Part shown: positions 23,338 through 30,850 of the stretch, piece after piece
Layout of the letters: each line of letters starts with the position of its first letter
Numbering within the stretch: the first letter of the stretch is position 1
Virus record (IMG/VR): IMGVR_UViG_3300042564_002580
Location: 1 to 64,000 of that record
Source of the DNA: a virus
DNA length: 64,000 bases
Reading direction: 5' to 3' (one strand)
Notes under the pieces: generated by a model
Told to the model about the DNA's origin: nothing
The model's input: only the letters and a program-made list of their open reading frames with translations
Databases searched by the model: none
Made by a program: the position numbers and the translations under genes

Positions 23338-24077
23338 TCGGTTCCCACCTTTCTATATTCGGGTACTTTAGTTTCTAAGTATATAGCATGGGTCTGACAA
23401 ATTGCGACAGCATCTAGGTCAGCCTCTCCTAGCCAATTGCAATTGCCACAAATCTGACCGCAGTCATTGTCGCAATACTCCATTTGATTAGTTGCATCAC
23501 AATCACGACACATGTTGTCGTATTCTGATTCTGAGATAACTTCTCCACGGAGGAATTCCATTTCTCCACCCCAGCCTGTTTCTTCTTCATATGATAAAGT
23601 AAATAGTAATGTTGGGTATTGTGCAGATAGTTTAGATATAGCCCCAAGAGGTCGTGACCATGCAGTATTAAAGTTGTAATGGACTACATGATTTTCAGCG
23701 TTCTCATAATCTTCCATAGTTGTATCAGGATACTTATCATCCTCGGCTACAGCCACATCCCACTTAGTACCCCATTCACGGTTATTAAAGTTGTACCAGT
23801 CATTGGTCTCAAACTTCATCCAGTCGGCAAATGAAGAGTCGGCGGAACTAGGAGGTTGTCCATGATACTCAGTATCAGATACACCATGGTCTACATATGA
23901 ATAGATATTATGAAAAGCAAAGATAGGATTAACATACTTACGTTGCTTGATATTAAATGATAAATCACCATTAGATTGAACTGAATAAACAAATGGCTTA
24001 TTCATTTGCTTAATTAAAGATTTAACTTGGTCAGGATTTCCCTCAATAGTTAAACCGTTATATACCCAATTTGGCAT
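23334..24077 (-). CDS. Api92/DUF1281-like protein with zinc ribbon
   Basis: 247 aa from ATG 24077. MPNWVYNGLTIEGNPDQV is the signature start of the ferredoxin-like Api92 (DUF1281) family common on phages and plasmids. The C-terminal part adds a Cys cluster (CRDC, CDNDCGQICGNC, ICQTH) likely binding zinc. Function of the family unknown. First gene of a minus operon with TGTCAG promoter. Confidence 0.75.
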   Translation of the reverse strand: MPNWVYNGLTIEGNPDQVKSLIKQMNKPFVYSVQSNGDLSFNIKQRKYVNPIFAFHNIYSYVDHGVSDTEYHGQPPSSADSSFADWMKFETNDWYNFNNREWGTKWDVAVAEDDKYPDTTMEDYENAENHVVHYNFNTAWSRPLGAISKLSAQYPTLLFTLSYEEETGWGGEMEFLRGEVISESEYDNMCRDCDATNQMEYCDNDCGQICGNCNWLGEADLDAVAICQTHAIYLETKVPEYRKVGTE

Positions 24078-24104
24078 TTTATATCCTTTCGTTGATATGT
24101 GATA

Positions 24105-24126
24105 ATTATACATTGGACCACTGACA
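24105..24126 (-). promoter_or_regulatory. TGTCAG-N10 promoter for 23334 gene
   Basis: TGTCAG, 10 nt, TATAAT; leader carries AACGAAAGGAT. Confidence 0.8.
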
Positions 24127-24144
24127 AATGGAATAGGATTGGCA

Positions 24145-24160
24145 TGTGATACATGCCACA
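24145..24160. promoter_or_regulatory. CRP/GlxR-like half-matching site
   Basis: TGTGATACATGCCACA: TGTGA-N6-CCACA, starting 35 nt from the -10. Confidence 0.4.
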
Positions 24161-24171
24161 TGATTCAACTT

Positions 24172-24187
24172 TGTGGTCAAGATCACA
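24172..24187. promoter_or_regulatory. CRP/GlxR-like operator
   Basis: TGTGGTCAAGATCACA, one mismatch to TGTGA-N6-TCACA, upstream of the 24105 promoter and next to module copy D. Confidence 0.5.
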
Positions 24188-24191
24188 CAAA

Positions 24192-24235
24192 TTCCAGAGA
24201 ATATAGTTGACAGTCGTAAAGACAATATGCTACCC
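24192..24235. repeat. intergenic module copy D
   Basis: TTCCAGA-N16-CGTAA-N13-CCC. Confidence 0.65.
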
Positions 24236-24258
24236 TCAAGTCTTTGCGGGCAATAGAA

Positions 24259-24281
24259 AACCCCCAGCTATGCTGGGGGTT
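24259..24281. terminator. strong symmetrical terminator
   Basis: 10-bp perfect stem AACCCCCAGC/GCTGGGGGTT with 3-nt loop; could act on both strands. Confidence 0.8.
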
Positions 24282-24383
24282 ATGAATATGGCTGCTGATT
24301 TCCAACGAAAGAAATAAACCGCTTTACTTAGCGCCTGGCCCTAAAGACTAATAGACGCACCATTTCATTTCTATATTAAAACC

Positions 24384-24397
24384 AGGACCAAGGTCCT
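24384..24397 (-). terminator. hairpin terminator of 24406 gene
   Basis: AGGACC/GGTCCT stem, 2-nt loop, followed on the minus strand by GGTTTTAAT. Confidence 0.5.
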
Positions 24398-24405
24398 AGG
24401 TCTAA

Positions 24406-24771
24406 TTATACCATAACTAGTCGACTGTATTTATCTACAAATGACGCCAAGGATGATGTGAACACTACCGTGCTCAGGTCCTCTTCGTACAATGTAAACG
24501 TTTCGTTGGTCCAGTCAATTACGGGCACCTTATGTTCGTTGTCCCCTAGTTGGTTAACATAAATTCCCCAGCCTGTTGTCTGAGTCCAGTCTTCTCCAAT
24601 TAGATTAGATATAGCAATACGTGTTGCATATGACTCGTCTTGCCAACGAGTTTCTGCAGCCTGCACAGCATTTGCTAATTTGGCTAGCATATTATGTCCA
24701 GCCCAGTGTCCATATAGAAATACTACATTTTCCTTGGAATCTCTGAATCCAAAGTTTGCTCTGTCTCCCAT
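24406..24771 (-). CDS. hypothetical phage protein (MGDRANFGF type)
   Basis: 121 aa. MGDRANFGFRDSKENVVFLYGHWAGH resembles a widespread actinophage/bacterial hypothetical family. Function unknown. Confidence 0.7.
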   Translation of the reverse strand: MGDRANFGFRDSKENVVFLYGHWAGHNMLAKLANAVQAAETRWQDESYATRIAISNLIGEDWTQTTGWGIYVNQLGDNEHKVPVIDWTNETFTLYEEDLSTVVFTSSLASFVDKYSRLVMV

Positions 24772-24772
24772 T

Positions 24773-24961
24773 TTATTCTGCTTTCGTTAGTAGTTGATTT
24801 TCCTCGTAGTTGAGTAATTGTACCATTTCATGGGCCCAGTCCACAAGAGACTCGCCCTGTTTATTTTTATGGTGGCCGCAGAAGTAAAGAGAAAATGAAT
24901 CTTTCTTTGCTTCCCACATAGCCTGAGCTGCACACTGGTCACACTTAAGCCATTCAGCCAT
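24773..24961 (-). CDS. DUF7455-like zinc protein
   Basis: 62 aa. KCDQCAAQAMW ... SLYFCGHH fits the actinobacterial C-x2-C / C-x-H-H zinc-binding family. ATG 24961 overlaps the upstream stop (TGATG). Confidence 0.7.
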   Translation of the reverse strand: MAEWLKCDQCAAQAMWEAKKDSFSLYFCGHHKNKQGESLVDWAHEMVQLLNYEENQLLTKAE

Positions 24962-25107
24962 CACAGTTTGCCACCTTCGATCATCTCAGATAGACGGTCA
25001 AGAATCCAAGAATCGATATCATTAATATCAATCTCTGATAACTTTTCCATGATTTCATCACGAGCAAACTTGTAACCATCTGCCCAACCATCTTTATACT
25101 CTGACAT
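24961..25107 (-). CDS. small helical protein
   Basis: 48 aa (MSEYKDGWADGYKFARDEIME...), good AAGGAG site. Unknown. Confidence 0.65.
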   Translation of the reverse strand: MSEYKDGWADGYKFARDEIMEKLSEIDINDIDSWILDRLSEMIEGGKL

Positions 25108-25116
25108 AATCTCTCC

Positions 25117-25320
25117 TTAATAACCTGTGGTTTCGTGGTCTGATACATAAGATTCAGTTAAGTTGTACTTATCTCTAAGCCTACTTACTTTCTCAATACT
25201 ACCAGTTCCGATGTTGAATGTCAACGCAGACATTGCTTGTGGGTCAAGTCCCGTTATCTCTGCATCCCAATACGCTCTCTGCATAGAGAGCATATCAGGA
25301 GCGGTAAGTTCAAAGTACAT
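25117..25320 (-). CDS. hypothetical protein
   Basis: 67 aa. One-base overlap with the upstream gene. Unknown. Confidence 0.65.
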   Translation of the reverse strand: MYFELTAPDMLSMQRAYWDAEITGLDPQAMSALTFNIGTGSIEKVSRLRDKYNLTESYVSDHETTGY

Positions 25321-25967
25321 TAGTTCTCCCTTACATTACATACCTCAGTGTCAACAATTTCAATGTTGCCATTTTGTGAATCAACATAAAGATTGTCGTA
25401 GATTTCTTGTTCTACATCTGTATCTGAATCAGCAAGTAAATCTAACTGAATAGTTCCGCTAACTTCAATTGTTGCAGACCACTCAACTTCTCTAGTTAAC
25501 TCAATCTCAAGGGCTTCGGCAATTAAACGAAGTGTTTCTTGGTCATCTGAATCGCTATAGGCTTCAACAATAATATCTTTAACTGAAGCAATCTTATTTG
25601 TTAAGACTGAAGCAATTTTAGAGTTAGTCCGTGAGTTATGTAGTTCCCATTCAATGTTGCGAACCTTGTCGGTTGCATATTCAGGGTCAGAGTAATTGCT
25701 TACAATCTTATAGGTAACCAATAGGTCAGGGTTATATTCTACTGCAGGTGATACTGTTGTTTCCATTTGCTCCTCTTTCGTTGTTGTTGGTGTAATTGTA
25801 GCATGCTCCACTGACAATAAGGTAGTCTTACGTCCGCAAGGGCATGTGAGTTCTGTCACACCTGATGGGAATCCAAACCCGTCAGATGATGTTAGTTCTA
25901 TTAATGAATCGCATTCATCTGGGTCACAGACAAAGGTGTACTTACTTGATACTAGTTCGTTGGTCAT
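25320..25967 (-). CDS. nested gene: zinc-ribbon long form and internal short form
   Basis: The long frame from ATG 25967 (215 aa) has an N-terminal Cys cluster (FVCDPDEC ... TCPCGR) and then runs without a stop through a second promoter and ribosome site into METTVSPAVEYN. ATG 25766 has its own AACGAAAGAGGAG site and TGTCAG promoter, giving a 148-aa short form of beta/acidic character. Residues about 64-79 of the long form are translated regulatory DNA. Both start sites look real. Confidence 0.7.
   Translation of the reverse strand: MTNELVSSKYTFVCDPDECDSLIELTSSDGFGFPSGVTELTCPCGRKTTLLSVEHATITPTTTKEEQMETTVSPAVEYNPDLLVTYKIVSNYSDPEYATDKVRNIEWELHNSRTNSKIASVLTNKIASVKDIIVEAYSDSDDQETLRLIAEALEIELTREVEWSATIEVSGTIQLDLLADSDTDVEQEIYDNLYVDSQNGNIEIVDTEVCNVREN
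25795..25816 (-). promoter_or_regulatory. internal TGTCAG-N10 promoter
   Basis: TGTCAG, 10 nt, TACAAT, inside the long frame; drives the 25766 start. Confidence 0.75.
25845..25860. promoter_or_regulatory. CRP/GlxR-like operator
   Basis: TGTGAGTTCTGTCACA, exact TGTGA-N6-TCACA, starting 45 nt from the 25795 promoter's -10, although inside coding sequence. Confidence 0.6.
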
Positions 25968-25974
25968 AAAGAGA

Positions 25975-25996
25975 ATTGTACCAGGTCCCACTGACA
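25975..25996 (-). promoter_or_regulatory. TGTCAG-N10 promoter, leaderless
   Basis: TGTCAG, 10 nt, TACAAT, then only 7 nt to ATG 25967. Confidence 0.7.
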
Positions 25997-26007
25997 TTAT
26001 CAAGGAT

Positions 26008-26050
26008 TTCCAGGGAATTTAAATGTGAGTCGTAACACACTTTTTGCCCC
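26008..26050. repeat. intergenic module copy E
   Basis: TTCCAGG-N16-CGTAA-N11-CCCC, next to tRNA-Asp; includes a weak TGTGA-N6-ACACA site starting at 26024. Confidence 0.65.
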
Positions 26051-26071
26051 CTTAGCATTGAGGGCGCTTGG

Positions 26072-26145
26072 CGATCCATAACGGACTTGAACCGTCGACC
26101 TCTACCGTGACAGGGTAGCGCTCTAACCAACTGAGCTAATGGACC
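26072..26145 (-). tRNA. tRNA-Asp(GUC)
   Basis: Complete cloverleaf on the minus strand: acceptor GGTCCAT/ATGGATC, D arm GCTC/GAGC, anticodon stem CTACC/GGTAG with loop CTGTCAC, T arm GACGG/CCGTT with loop TTCAAGT. CCA not encoded. Confidence 0.95.
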
Positions 26146-26193
26146 TGGAAAAAATTGTGAGCAGTTTTTATTCATGCTCAGGAATTTATTTAT

Positions 26194-27201
26194 TTAGAAC
26201 GCAGAAACTAATTTTTTAATTTTATTTTTTTCTGCGGTTAGAATTGGGTCAAAGCCTGATGCACCCGCCATAAGTGTTTCAGAATTGCCACGACCTGAAC
26301 GATAGTAATCAAGGCGTTCAGTAAGTGCGTTGAATGCGCCCCACTTTGTTCCCTTGATATTAGCATTGGTTGGTGAGTTATGGTACAACTCATCAAGGAG
26401 CACGACTTTGTTTTCCCACTTAGTCAATGCAACTTTAGCAGCATCCTTATCTGGCTTAGGATAAATTGTCTGAATCAACTTTGAGAATTCAGCATCAGTG
26501 ATTGATTGAGAATAAAGAGCCTGAGCCTCTTTCTCAAATTCATCAAAGTAACCAAGAGCAAGCCCAAGAGTTTCACGAGCAACTTGGATGCGACCTTCAA
26601 CAGATTGCGTGTGGCGAATCTTGAAAGATTGCTTAGCATTCTTCATTGCAAGGTTAAGAGTGTTTTGGCATACAACACGAACAGGAGTAACAGCAGCCTG
26701 AACAGCAACTGACCCGTCATGAGATGTCCAAACAATTAGATACAACTTAGTTGCATCATTTGCGCCTTGTGGGTCAAGCACCATTGTGCGAGGAATATCC
26801 ACTGTACCGAATACAACCTTACCGCTACGAAGTGAGCCAGCAGATTCCCAACGGCAATCAGCATTAGCATCATGAATTGCATCAGCGAATGCGAATAGTT
26901 CCTCATTCTGCACAGGCTTGTAACGCTTTCCAACAGTTGCAAGCACATCAGTGCCATTGTTGAATGGGTTATCACGAATAACCAATTGAGCATTAGATAC
27001 ATCATTCCATGTATCTGAGATATGGTCAGTTAGTGGAGACAAGCGAACATTCCAATTGGAAAGTTTTGCCTCATCTAACATCATTTGAGTTGTAACATCT
27101 TCATCTTGTGTAAAGATGCGATTTGCAAGGTTGTGCCATGCAGGTGCGCCACGAAGTGCGAATGCAACTTCGCCATTTTCCATTTCTAGATTATGAGCCA
27201 T
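26194..27201 (-). CDS. DUF932 phage/plasmid-like protein
   Basis: 335 aa. MAHNLE ... APAWHNL, VGKRYKPVQNEELFAFADAI, AVTPVRVVCQNTLNLA match the DUF932/TIGR03299 family widespread on phages and plasmids; thought to act in DNA metabolism but uncharacterised. One of the longest minus-block genes, with TGTCAG promoter, operator and DnaA-box module upstream. Confidence 0.9.
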   Translation of the reverse strand: MAHNLEMENGEVAFALRGAPAWHNLANRIFTQDEDVTTQMMLDEAKLSNWNVRLSPLTDHISDTWNDVSNAQLVIRDNPFNNGTDVLATVGKRYKPVQNEELFAFADAIHDANADCRWESAGSLRSGKVVFGTVDIPRTMVLDPQGANDATKLYLIVWTSHDGSVAVQAAVTPVRVVCQNTLNLAMKNAKQSFKIRHTQSVEGRIQVARETLGLALGYFDEFEKEAQALYSQSITDAEFSKLIQTIYPKPDKDAAKVALTKWENKVVLLDELYHNSPTNANIKGTKWGAFNALTERLDYYRSGRGNSETLMAGASGFDPILTAEKNKIKKLVSAF

Positions 27202-27232
27202 TTTTTACCTTTCGTTTGTTTGATTAGTTGTA

Positions 27233-27254
27233 AGTATAACAGATGCCACTGACA
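27233..27254 (-). promoter_or_regulatory. TGTCAG-N10 promoter for DUF932 gene
   Basis: TGTCAG, 10 nt ending TGT, TATACT. Confidence 0.8.
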
Positions 27255-27292
27255 TTGTCTATGATTAGTTACAATATGTCCGAATTGATCCA

Positions 27293-27308
27293 TGTGATTA
27301 ATCTCACA
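27293..27308. promoter_or_regulatory. CRP/GlxR-like operator
   Basis: TGTGATTAATCTCACA, exact TGTGA-N6-TCACA, starting 55 nt from the -10. Confidence 0.75.
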
Positions 27309-27311
27309 AAA

Positions 27312-27355
27312 TTCCAGGGTTATCCACAAGTGGTCGTAACCCTGTGGATAACCCC
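27312..27355. repeat. intergenic module copy F with two DnaA boxes
   Basis: TTCCAGG-N16-CGTAA-N12-CCCC; contains TTATCCACA (27320-27328) and inverted TGTGGATAA (27343-27351), both perfect DnaA-box matches. Confidence 0.8.
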
Positions 27356-27400
27356 TTAGCTTTGCGGGCCAGCTGCACATATGCAGCCAGTGTTAGATCT

Positions 27401-27655
27401 TTACAGACCTAACTCATCCCTAGTCAATTGATTCTTGCGGTTAAAGTTTACAACTTCGGACGGGAGGTAAAGAGCAGTCGTTTTAGTCTTCTTTAAAGTA
27501 TCATAGACATAAGCACGAACATTACCAAAGAAGTTACGTCGATTAGAAAATACTAATTCAGTTAAGTACTCTTTATCAACACCTTGCTCAGAATAGATTG
27601 TTAAATCATTTAACTTGTTTTCATCATAAATTTCTACACGAAATCTATTTTTCAT
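27401..27655 (-). CDS. hypothetical basic protein
   Basis: 84 aa, mixed beta pattern with many Arg/Lys/Asn. Single-gene unit. Unknown. Confidence 0.65.
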   Translation of the reverse strand: MKNRFRVEIYDENKLNDLTIYSEQGVDKEYLTELVFSNRRNFFGNVRAYVYDTLKKTKTTALYLPSEVVNFNRKNQLTRDELGL

Positions 27656-27714
27656 TTTATTACCTTTGTTAGTAGTTGTCCCCGAAGGGAGAGCAGTTTG
27701 GCGACTTACTCAGG

Positions 27715-27745
27715 TCGTTCGCAATTTATCGTTATGCGAGAACGA
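27715..27745 (-). terminator. hairpin after 27752 gene
   Basis: TCGTT-CGCA paired with TGCG-AG-AACGA, a bulged 9-bp stem 7 nt after the stop. Confidence 0.5.
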
Positions 27746-27751
27746 TTTTAT

Positions 27752-28174
27752 TTACAGATAACGAGCAATAGCATTGTAAGTGCTTGTGCTTACTGTTTCC
27801 TCATCTGTCATCTTTAGAATACGAATTGCGTTTTCCAATTCCTCTTTTATCTCATTGTATGAGTGGCGGTGGAGAACTTCGTAGTCCTTCTCAGGCTCTT
27901 TAGGAAAGTCTGACTCATTAACTGTTAAATCAAAATCAACATTAAGTGTCTTGTTCCATTGACGATAGTTTGTGCGTAGGTTTTCTGCCTTAGCAAAATT
28001 AGCCATAGCAAACTTTGCTACTTCTTTGCGCCACTTTTCTAAAGCCTTTTCGTGCTTTGCTTCGTTGGCTTCTTGTGATGCGTAATCGGCATTTAACTTT
28101 GTCAAGCGAGTTTCTAGTGCCTTGATTACCTTTGGTGTTGCTATCTTTACGCTAATTGCTTTCTGTCGTGCCAT
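27752..28174 (-). CDS. hypothetical helical/coiled-coil protein
   Basis: 140 aa, Lys/Ala/Glu-rich helices (about 12-65) suggesting a coiled coil. TGTCAG promoter without operator. Unknown. Confidence 0.7.
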   Translation of the reverse strand: MARQKAISVKIATPKVIKALETRLTKLNADYASQEANEAKHEKALEKWRKEVAKFAMANFAKAENLRTNYRQWNKTLNVDFDLTVNESDFPKEPEKDYEVLHRHSYNEIKEELENAIRILKMTDEETVSTSTYNAIARYL

Positions 28175-28213
28175 TTGTTTCCTTCTTTCGTTGTTGGTTG
28201 GTTTGGTTGAGTA

Positions 28214-28235
28214 ATTATAGCAGGGAGGTCTGACA
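28214..28235 (-). promoter_or_regulatory. TGTCAG-N10 promoter for 27752 gene
   Basis: TGTCAG, 10 nt ending TGC, TATAAT. Confidence 0.8.
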
Positions 28236-28260
28236 TTTCTGCGACCCCCCTGCCTTTAGA

Positions 28261-28443
28261 TTATACGCCTAGTAGTGTTTGAGCAGATACTGAAGTCCAG
28301 CGAGTTTCTTTCGTTGGGAGTTCTAGTAGCACACGCACCGAGCCAGATGTTTGTGGGTGGATTTCCTTAATCACACCTGTCTTTTTTGACTTTAGGGTGG
28401 TGAATAAATCGCCAACCTTGTAAGTGTATCCATTTACTGTCAT
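28261..28443 (-). CDS. small beta-barrel protein, KOW-like
   Basis: 60 aa: YKVGDLFTTLKSKKTGVIKEIHPQ ... VRVLLELPTKETRWTS resembles an SH3/KOW-type beta barrel. Function unknown. Confidence 0.6.
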   Translation of the reverse strand: MTVNGYTYKVGDLFTTLKSKKTGVIKEIHPQTSGSVRVLLELPTKETRWTSVSAQTLLGV

Positions 28444-28472
28444 TTATTGCCTCTTTTCTTTGTTAGGGTTGT

Positions 28473-28494
28473 AGTATAGCATTGGGGTCTGACA
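28473..28494 (-). promoter_or_regulatory. TGTCAG-N10 promoter for 28261 gene
   Basis: TGTCAG, 10 nt ending TGC, TATACT. Confidence 0.8.
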
Positions 28495-28532
28495 TTAGTC
28501 TAGCCCTATCTCATTATTTGAGAAAGTTATTG

Positions 28533-28548
28533 TGTGACCTTAGTCACT
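28533..28548. promoter_or_regulatory. CRP/GlxR-like site, near match
   Basis: TGTGACCTTAGTCACT, one mismatch, starting 55 nt from the -10; overlaps the end of the next gene. Confidence 0.5.
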
Positions 28549-28803
28549 TTCAGGTAGCCAAGCGTCTAAGTGGTGCTGTTCGATAATAGCCCACGCGGGC
28601 GCATGAGAGTCACCCTTATAAGATACGCCTTCAGGCATTTCGATCAACTTATTATAATCCTCATCATAGTAGGCATCAATAGCATCAATGCAAGGTTGCA
28701 CCATAGAAAGCGGAACGGGTGGGTAATGATTACCCTGTAAGTGATAACCTAGTGCTACCTCTAAATCTAATTCAGTTAAATCTAATGCTGTATTGTATCC
28801 CAT
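28540..28803 (-). CDS. hypothetical acidic protein
   Basis: 87 aa, one-base overlap with upstream gene. HLQGNHYPPVPLSMVQPCIDAIDAYYDEDYN is a notable segment. Unknown. Confidence 0.65.
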   Translation of the reverse strand: MGYNTALDLTELDLEVALGYHLQGNHYPPVPLSMVQPCIDAIDAYYDEDYNKLIEMPEGVSYKGDSHAPAWAIIEQHHLDAWLPESD

Positions 28804-29009
28804 TATTCTGCCACCTTAAGAATTGCGTAGGAACCACGCTCATTTATTTTATCAAGTGTTGTCTTAAGAGCAGGCGCAATTAAATCCTTTAGCATAGACT
28901 CAAGAATTAAAATCTGTGAGCCTTCGTCTAATTGTAAAAATTGCTTTGCTATTGGATGTTCCTCATCAAACTCAGTTACAAATCGGAGAGAGTGTTCTAC
29001 TTTAGTCAT
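28803..29009 (-). CDS. hypothetical helical protein
   Basis: 68 aa, helical. First gene of a two-gene unit behind promoter 29039-29060. Confidence 0.65.
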   Translation of the reverse strand: MTKVEHSLRFVTEFDEEHPIAKQFLQLDEGSQILILESMLKDLIAPALKTTLDKINERGSYAILKVAE

Positions 29010-29038
29010 TTATTGCCTTTCGTTGTTGGTATAAGAGT

Positions 29039-29060
29039 ATTATAGCCTATCCCACTGACA
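29039..29060 (-). promoter_or_regulatory. TGTCAG-N10 promoter for 28803 gene
   Basis: TGTCAG, 10 nt, TATAAT. Confidence 0.8.
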
Positions 29061-29097
29061 AATTGTGCAACACGCCCAAGCTTTATCTAATTTATTT

Positions 29098-29113
29098 TGT
29101 GATTAATCTCACA
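29098..29113. promoter_or_regulatory. CRP/GlxR-like operator
   Basis: TGTGATTAATCTCACA, identical to the 27293 site, starting 54 nt from the -10. Confidence 0.75.
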
Positions 29114-29115
29114 AA

Positions 29116-29160
29116 TTCCAGGGGGTTGTGGATAACTGCCGTAAGCCTGTGGATAACCCC
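29116..29160. repeat. intergenic module copy G with two DnaA boxes
   Basis: TTCCAGG-N17-CGTAA-N12-CCCC with TGTGGATAA at 29127-29135 and 29148-29156 (direct orientation). Confidence 0.8.
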
Positions 29161-29189
29161 GCAGTATTGCGGGCCTGCATAGCTATGCA

Positions 29190-29321
29190 TTACTCTGCAT
29201 ATTTATTTTTATGTTTGATCTTTCTAAAATATTTTTTCTTATTGCGAACAGGTTGCGCCGCATTACTGCGACGCAATTCCTGAATTCGCTTTACTTTATC
29301 TCGAAGTGAATTTTGGGACAT
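29190..29321 (-). CDS. small basic protein
   Basis: 43 aa, Arg/Lys-rich (MSQNSLRDKVKRIQELRRSN...), likely nucleic-acid binding. Overlaps the upstream gene by 26 nt. Confidence 0.6.
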   Translation of the reverse strand: MSQNSLRDKVKRIQELRRSNAAQPVRNKKKYFRKIKHKNKYAE

Positions 29322-29487
29322 GATACCCACTCGCTTCATGAAATCTATTTACATCAAATCGTTCATTATCTTTTGCGAACATTTCCGCAAAATCATTTAC
29401 CATTTTAGAAAATAGTGCTGGGTGTGCTTTATCGCTTGCGAACTTTAAAATTTCTGCTACTGCGACATAATCTTTTCGTGTCATCAT
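29296..29487 (-). CDS. split paralogue, C-terminal half of 4122 protein
   Basis: 63 aa. KDYVAVAEILKF ... NDFAEMFAKDNERFDVNRF aligns with the last third of the 4122 protein. ATGATGA overlap with the gene carrying the other half. Confidence 0.7.
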   Translation of the reverse strand: MMTRKDYVAVAEILKFASDKAHPALFSKMVNDFAEMFAKDNERFDVNRFHEASGYHVPKFTSR

Positions 29488-29687
29488 TTAACTGATACCA
29501 TTCCTGTTCTGTAGAAAACTTTTGTATAGCATTTGCCTGTTGGCGTGTAAATATTTACAGTTGAGTATTCGTTAGCAAATCCCCAATCGGTGAATAAGAA
29601 AAAGTTTTCCCAAGCACCAAATTCGCTTTCGTATTCTGCTGACCAATGAGGAGCGTGTCCGTCATAAGCACAAGTTAATTTATACAT
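29484..29687 (-). CDS. split paralogue, middle part of 4122 protein
   Basis: 67 aa. LFTDWGFANEYSTVNIYTPTGK aligns with TDWGFAKDYLTVRLYQPGGF of the 4122 protein. Translationally coupled to its partner at 29296. Confidence 0.7.
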   Translation of the reverse strand: MYKLTCAYDGHAPHWSAEYESEFGAWENFFLFTDWGFANEYSTVNIYTPTGKCYTKVFYRTGMVSVK

Positions 29688-29830
29688 TAGTCATTTTCTC
29701 CGTTCCAAAATAGTGAGCCGTCATCTACGCAAGCGCAAGGCTCGCAATCAAAATCATTATCATTACCAAAAAAGATTACTCCGTGTCCGTGGCAATCTTG
29801 GCAATCTATTGTTAATACTGAGTTAATCAT
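29687..29830 (-). CDS. DnaJ-like zinc-knuckle protein
   Basis: 47 aa with C-x2-C-x-G-x-G (CQDCHGHG), the DnaJ zinc-knuckle repeat, and CEPCAC. One-base overlaps on both sides. Confidence 0.6.
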   Translation of the reverse strand: MINSVLTIDCQDCHGHGVIFFGNDNDFDCEPCACVDDGSLFWNGEND

Positions 29831-29994
29831 TAGTGTTGTTCCTCGCAATCTTTGTCATAGTCAAATCCGCAAAAGTAGCAACCCATAAATTCTAGGTGTT
29901 CGATACAGTAATACTTAAATTGACTTTCATCACAACAAAAATGTTGCTCGTCTGCGATTTCATAGAAATCGGTTTTGTCGATTATGTTTAACAT
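29830..29994 (-). CDS. Cys-rich small protein
   Basis: 54 aa with FCC, CIEH, GCYFCG and DC: metal-binding likely. First gene of a coupled run down to 29190. Confidence 0.6.
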   Translation of the reverse strand: MLNIIDKTDFYEIADEQHFCCDESQFKYYCIEHLEFMGCYFCGFDYDKDCEEQH

Positions 29995-30022
29995 AGTTTT
30001 CCTTTCGTTTGTTTATTTAGTT

Positions 30023-30044
30023 ATTGTATCAGTTAGCACTGACA
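30023..30044 (-). promoter_or_regulatory. TGTCAG-N10 promoter for 29830 gene
   Basis: TGTCAG, 10 nt ending TGA, TACAAT. Confidence 0.75.
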
Positions 30045-30115
30045 AATTTTGCGAGGGTTCTTACTTACGACATTGGGCGAGGACTCCCTCTAAACTGCCC
30101 CTGTTTCGATTTTAT

Positions 30116-30328
30116 TTAATCGGAAGTTTTTACGGCTAAATAGCGGTAAGTATCTTTTAGATTTAGCGGTGCAGAATAAATTGGGCGTACCTGCACTTTG
30201 TAAGTATCTGCATTTGCATACCAGACACTATCATTTTTTTCTGCTGAGATAATTTCTCCAGTAAGAGAATTTGAGCGATACATTTTTCCTACAAGTAGGC
30301 TTTCGATAGTATAGACATTTGCTGACAT
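30116..30328 (-). CDS. hypothetical protein
   Basis: 70 aa from ATG 30328, placed after the AACGAAAGG leader. Beta-rich. Unknown. Confidence 0.65.
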   Translation of the reverse strand: MSANVYTIESLLVGKMYRSNSLTGEIISAEKNDSVWYANADTYKVQVRPIYSAPLNLKDTYRYLAVKTSD

Positions 30329-30361
30329 TTGAGTCCGCCTTTCGTTGTTGTTATGTATGGA

Positions 30362-30383
30362 ATTATACACGAACCCACTGACA
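30362..30383 (-). promoter_or_regulatory. TGTCAG-N10 promoter for 30116 gene
   Basis: TGTCAG, 10 nt, TATAAT. Confidence 0.8.
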
Positions 30384-30431
30384 TAATCTAATTACTAGCG
30401 AGTAATTCCACATTTTGAGACGCTCAACTCA

Positions 30432-30447
30432 TGTGATAAAAATCACA
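30432..30447. promoter_or_regulatory. CRP/GlxR-like operator
   Basis: TGTGATAAAAATCACA, exact TGTGA-N6-TCACA, starting 65 nt from the -10. Confidence 0.75.
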
Positions 30448-30468
30448 AAATCTCGGGCGTGTCGTAAA

Positions 30469-30513
30469 TTCCAGGGGGTTGTGGATAAGTCCCGTAAGCC
30501 TGTGGATAACCCC
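30469..30513. repeat. intergenic module copy H with two DnaA boxes
   Basis: TTCCAGG-N17-CGTAA-N12-CCCC; TGTGGATAA at 30480-30488 and 30501-30509. A CCCGC/GCGGG hairpin follows. Confidence 0.8.
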
Positions 30514-30560
30514 GCTCTTTTGCGGGCGCATCAACTTTTGTCAAGTAGACACGCCGTTGC

Positions 30561-30656
30561 TTATTCGAAATCCTTAAAAATTTCTTCAAGCTTTAAGATT
30601 TGCTCATCGGTAAGATGATCAATTTCAATTGCTTTTTCAAATCCAAAAAAATCCAT
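30561..30656 (-). CDS. acidic micro-protein
   Basis: 31 aa (MDFFGFEKAIEIDHLTDEQI...), one-base overlap with upstream stop. Plausible but very short. Confidence 0.45.
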   Translation of the reverse strand: MDFFGFEKAIEIDHLTDEQILKLEEIFKDFE

Positions 30657-30850
30657 TATTCGTTTTCCATTTCTGCTAGATAATCCTCATGTTCAACTAA
30701 TCCAATCGCAAAAGCAACAGGGTCGCAACATTCCAAAATTTCGGCGGGTGTAAAAGTTGAATAACCAATTTTTACAGTAGGATAAACATCATTTAGTAAA
30801 TCAATAAAACTTTCTTTAATTTCTAAATCTTTTTCGAATTGTGATTTCAT
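30656..30850 (-). CDS. hypothetical acidic protein
   Basis: 64 aa, helical with a CC pair. ATGA overlap upstream. Confidence 0.6.
   Translation of the reverse strand: MKSQFEKDLEIKESFIDLLNDVYPTVKIGYSTFTPAEILECCDPVAFAIGLVEHEDYLAEMENE

Noticed and set aside
24287-24383. A short gene between the two terminators
   Set aside because: Only frames of about 11 codons exist; no promoter or ribosome signal fits.
26072-26145. tRNA-Asp as a phage attachment site
   Set aside because: No integrase or excisionase is recognisable in the window and no duplicated tRNA end was seen.
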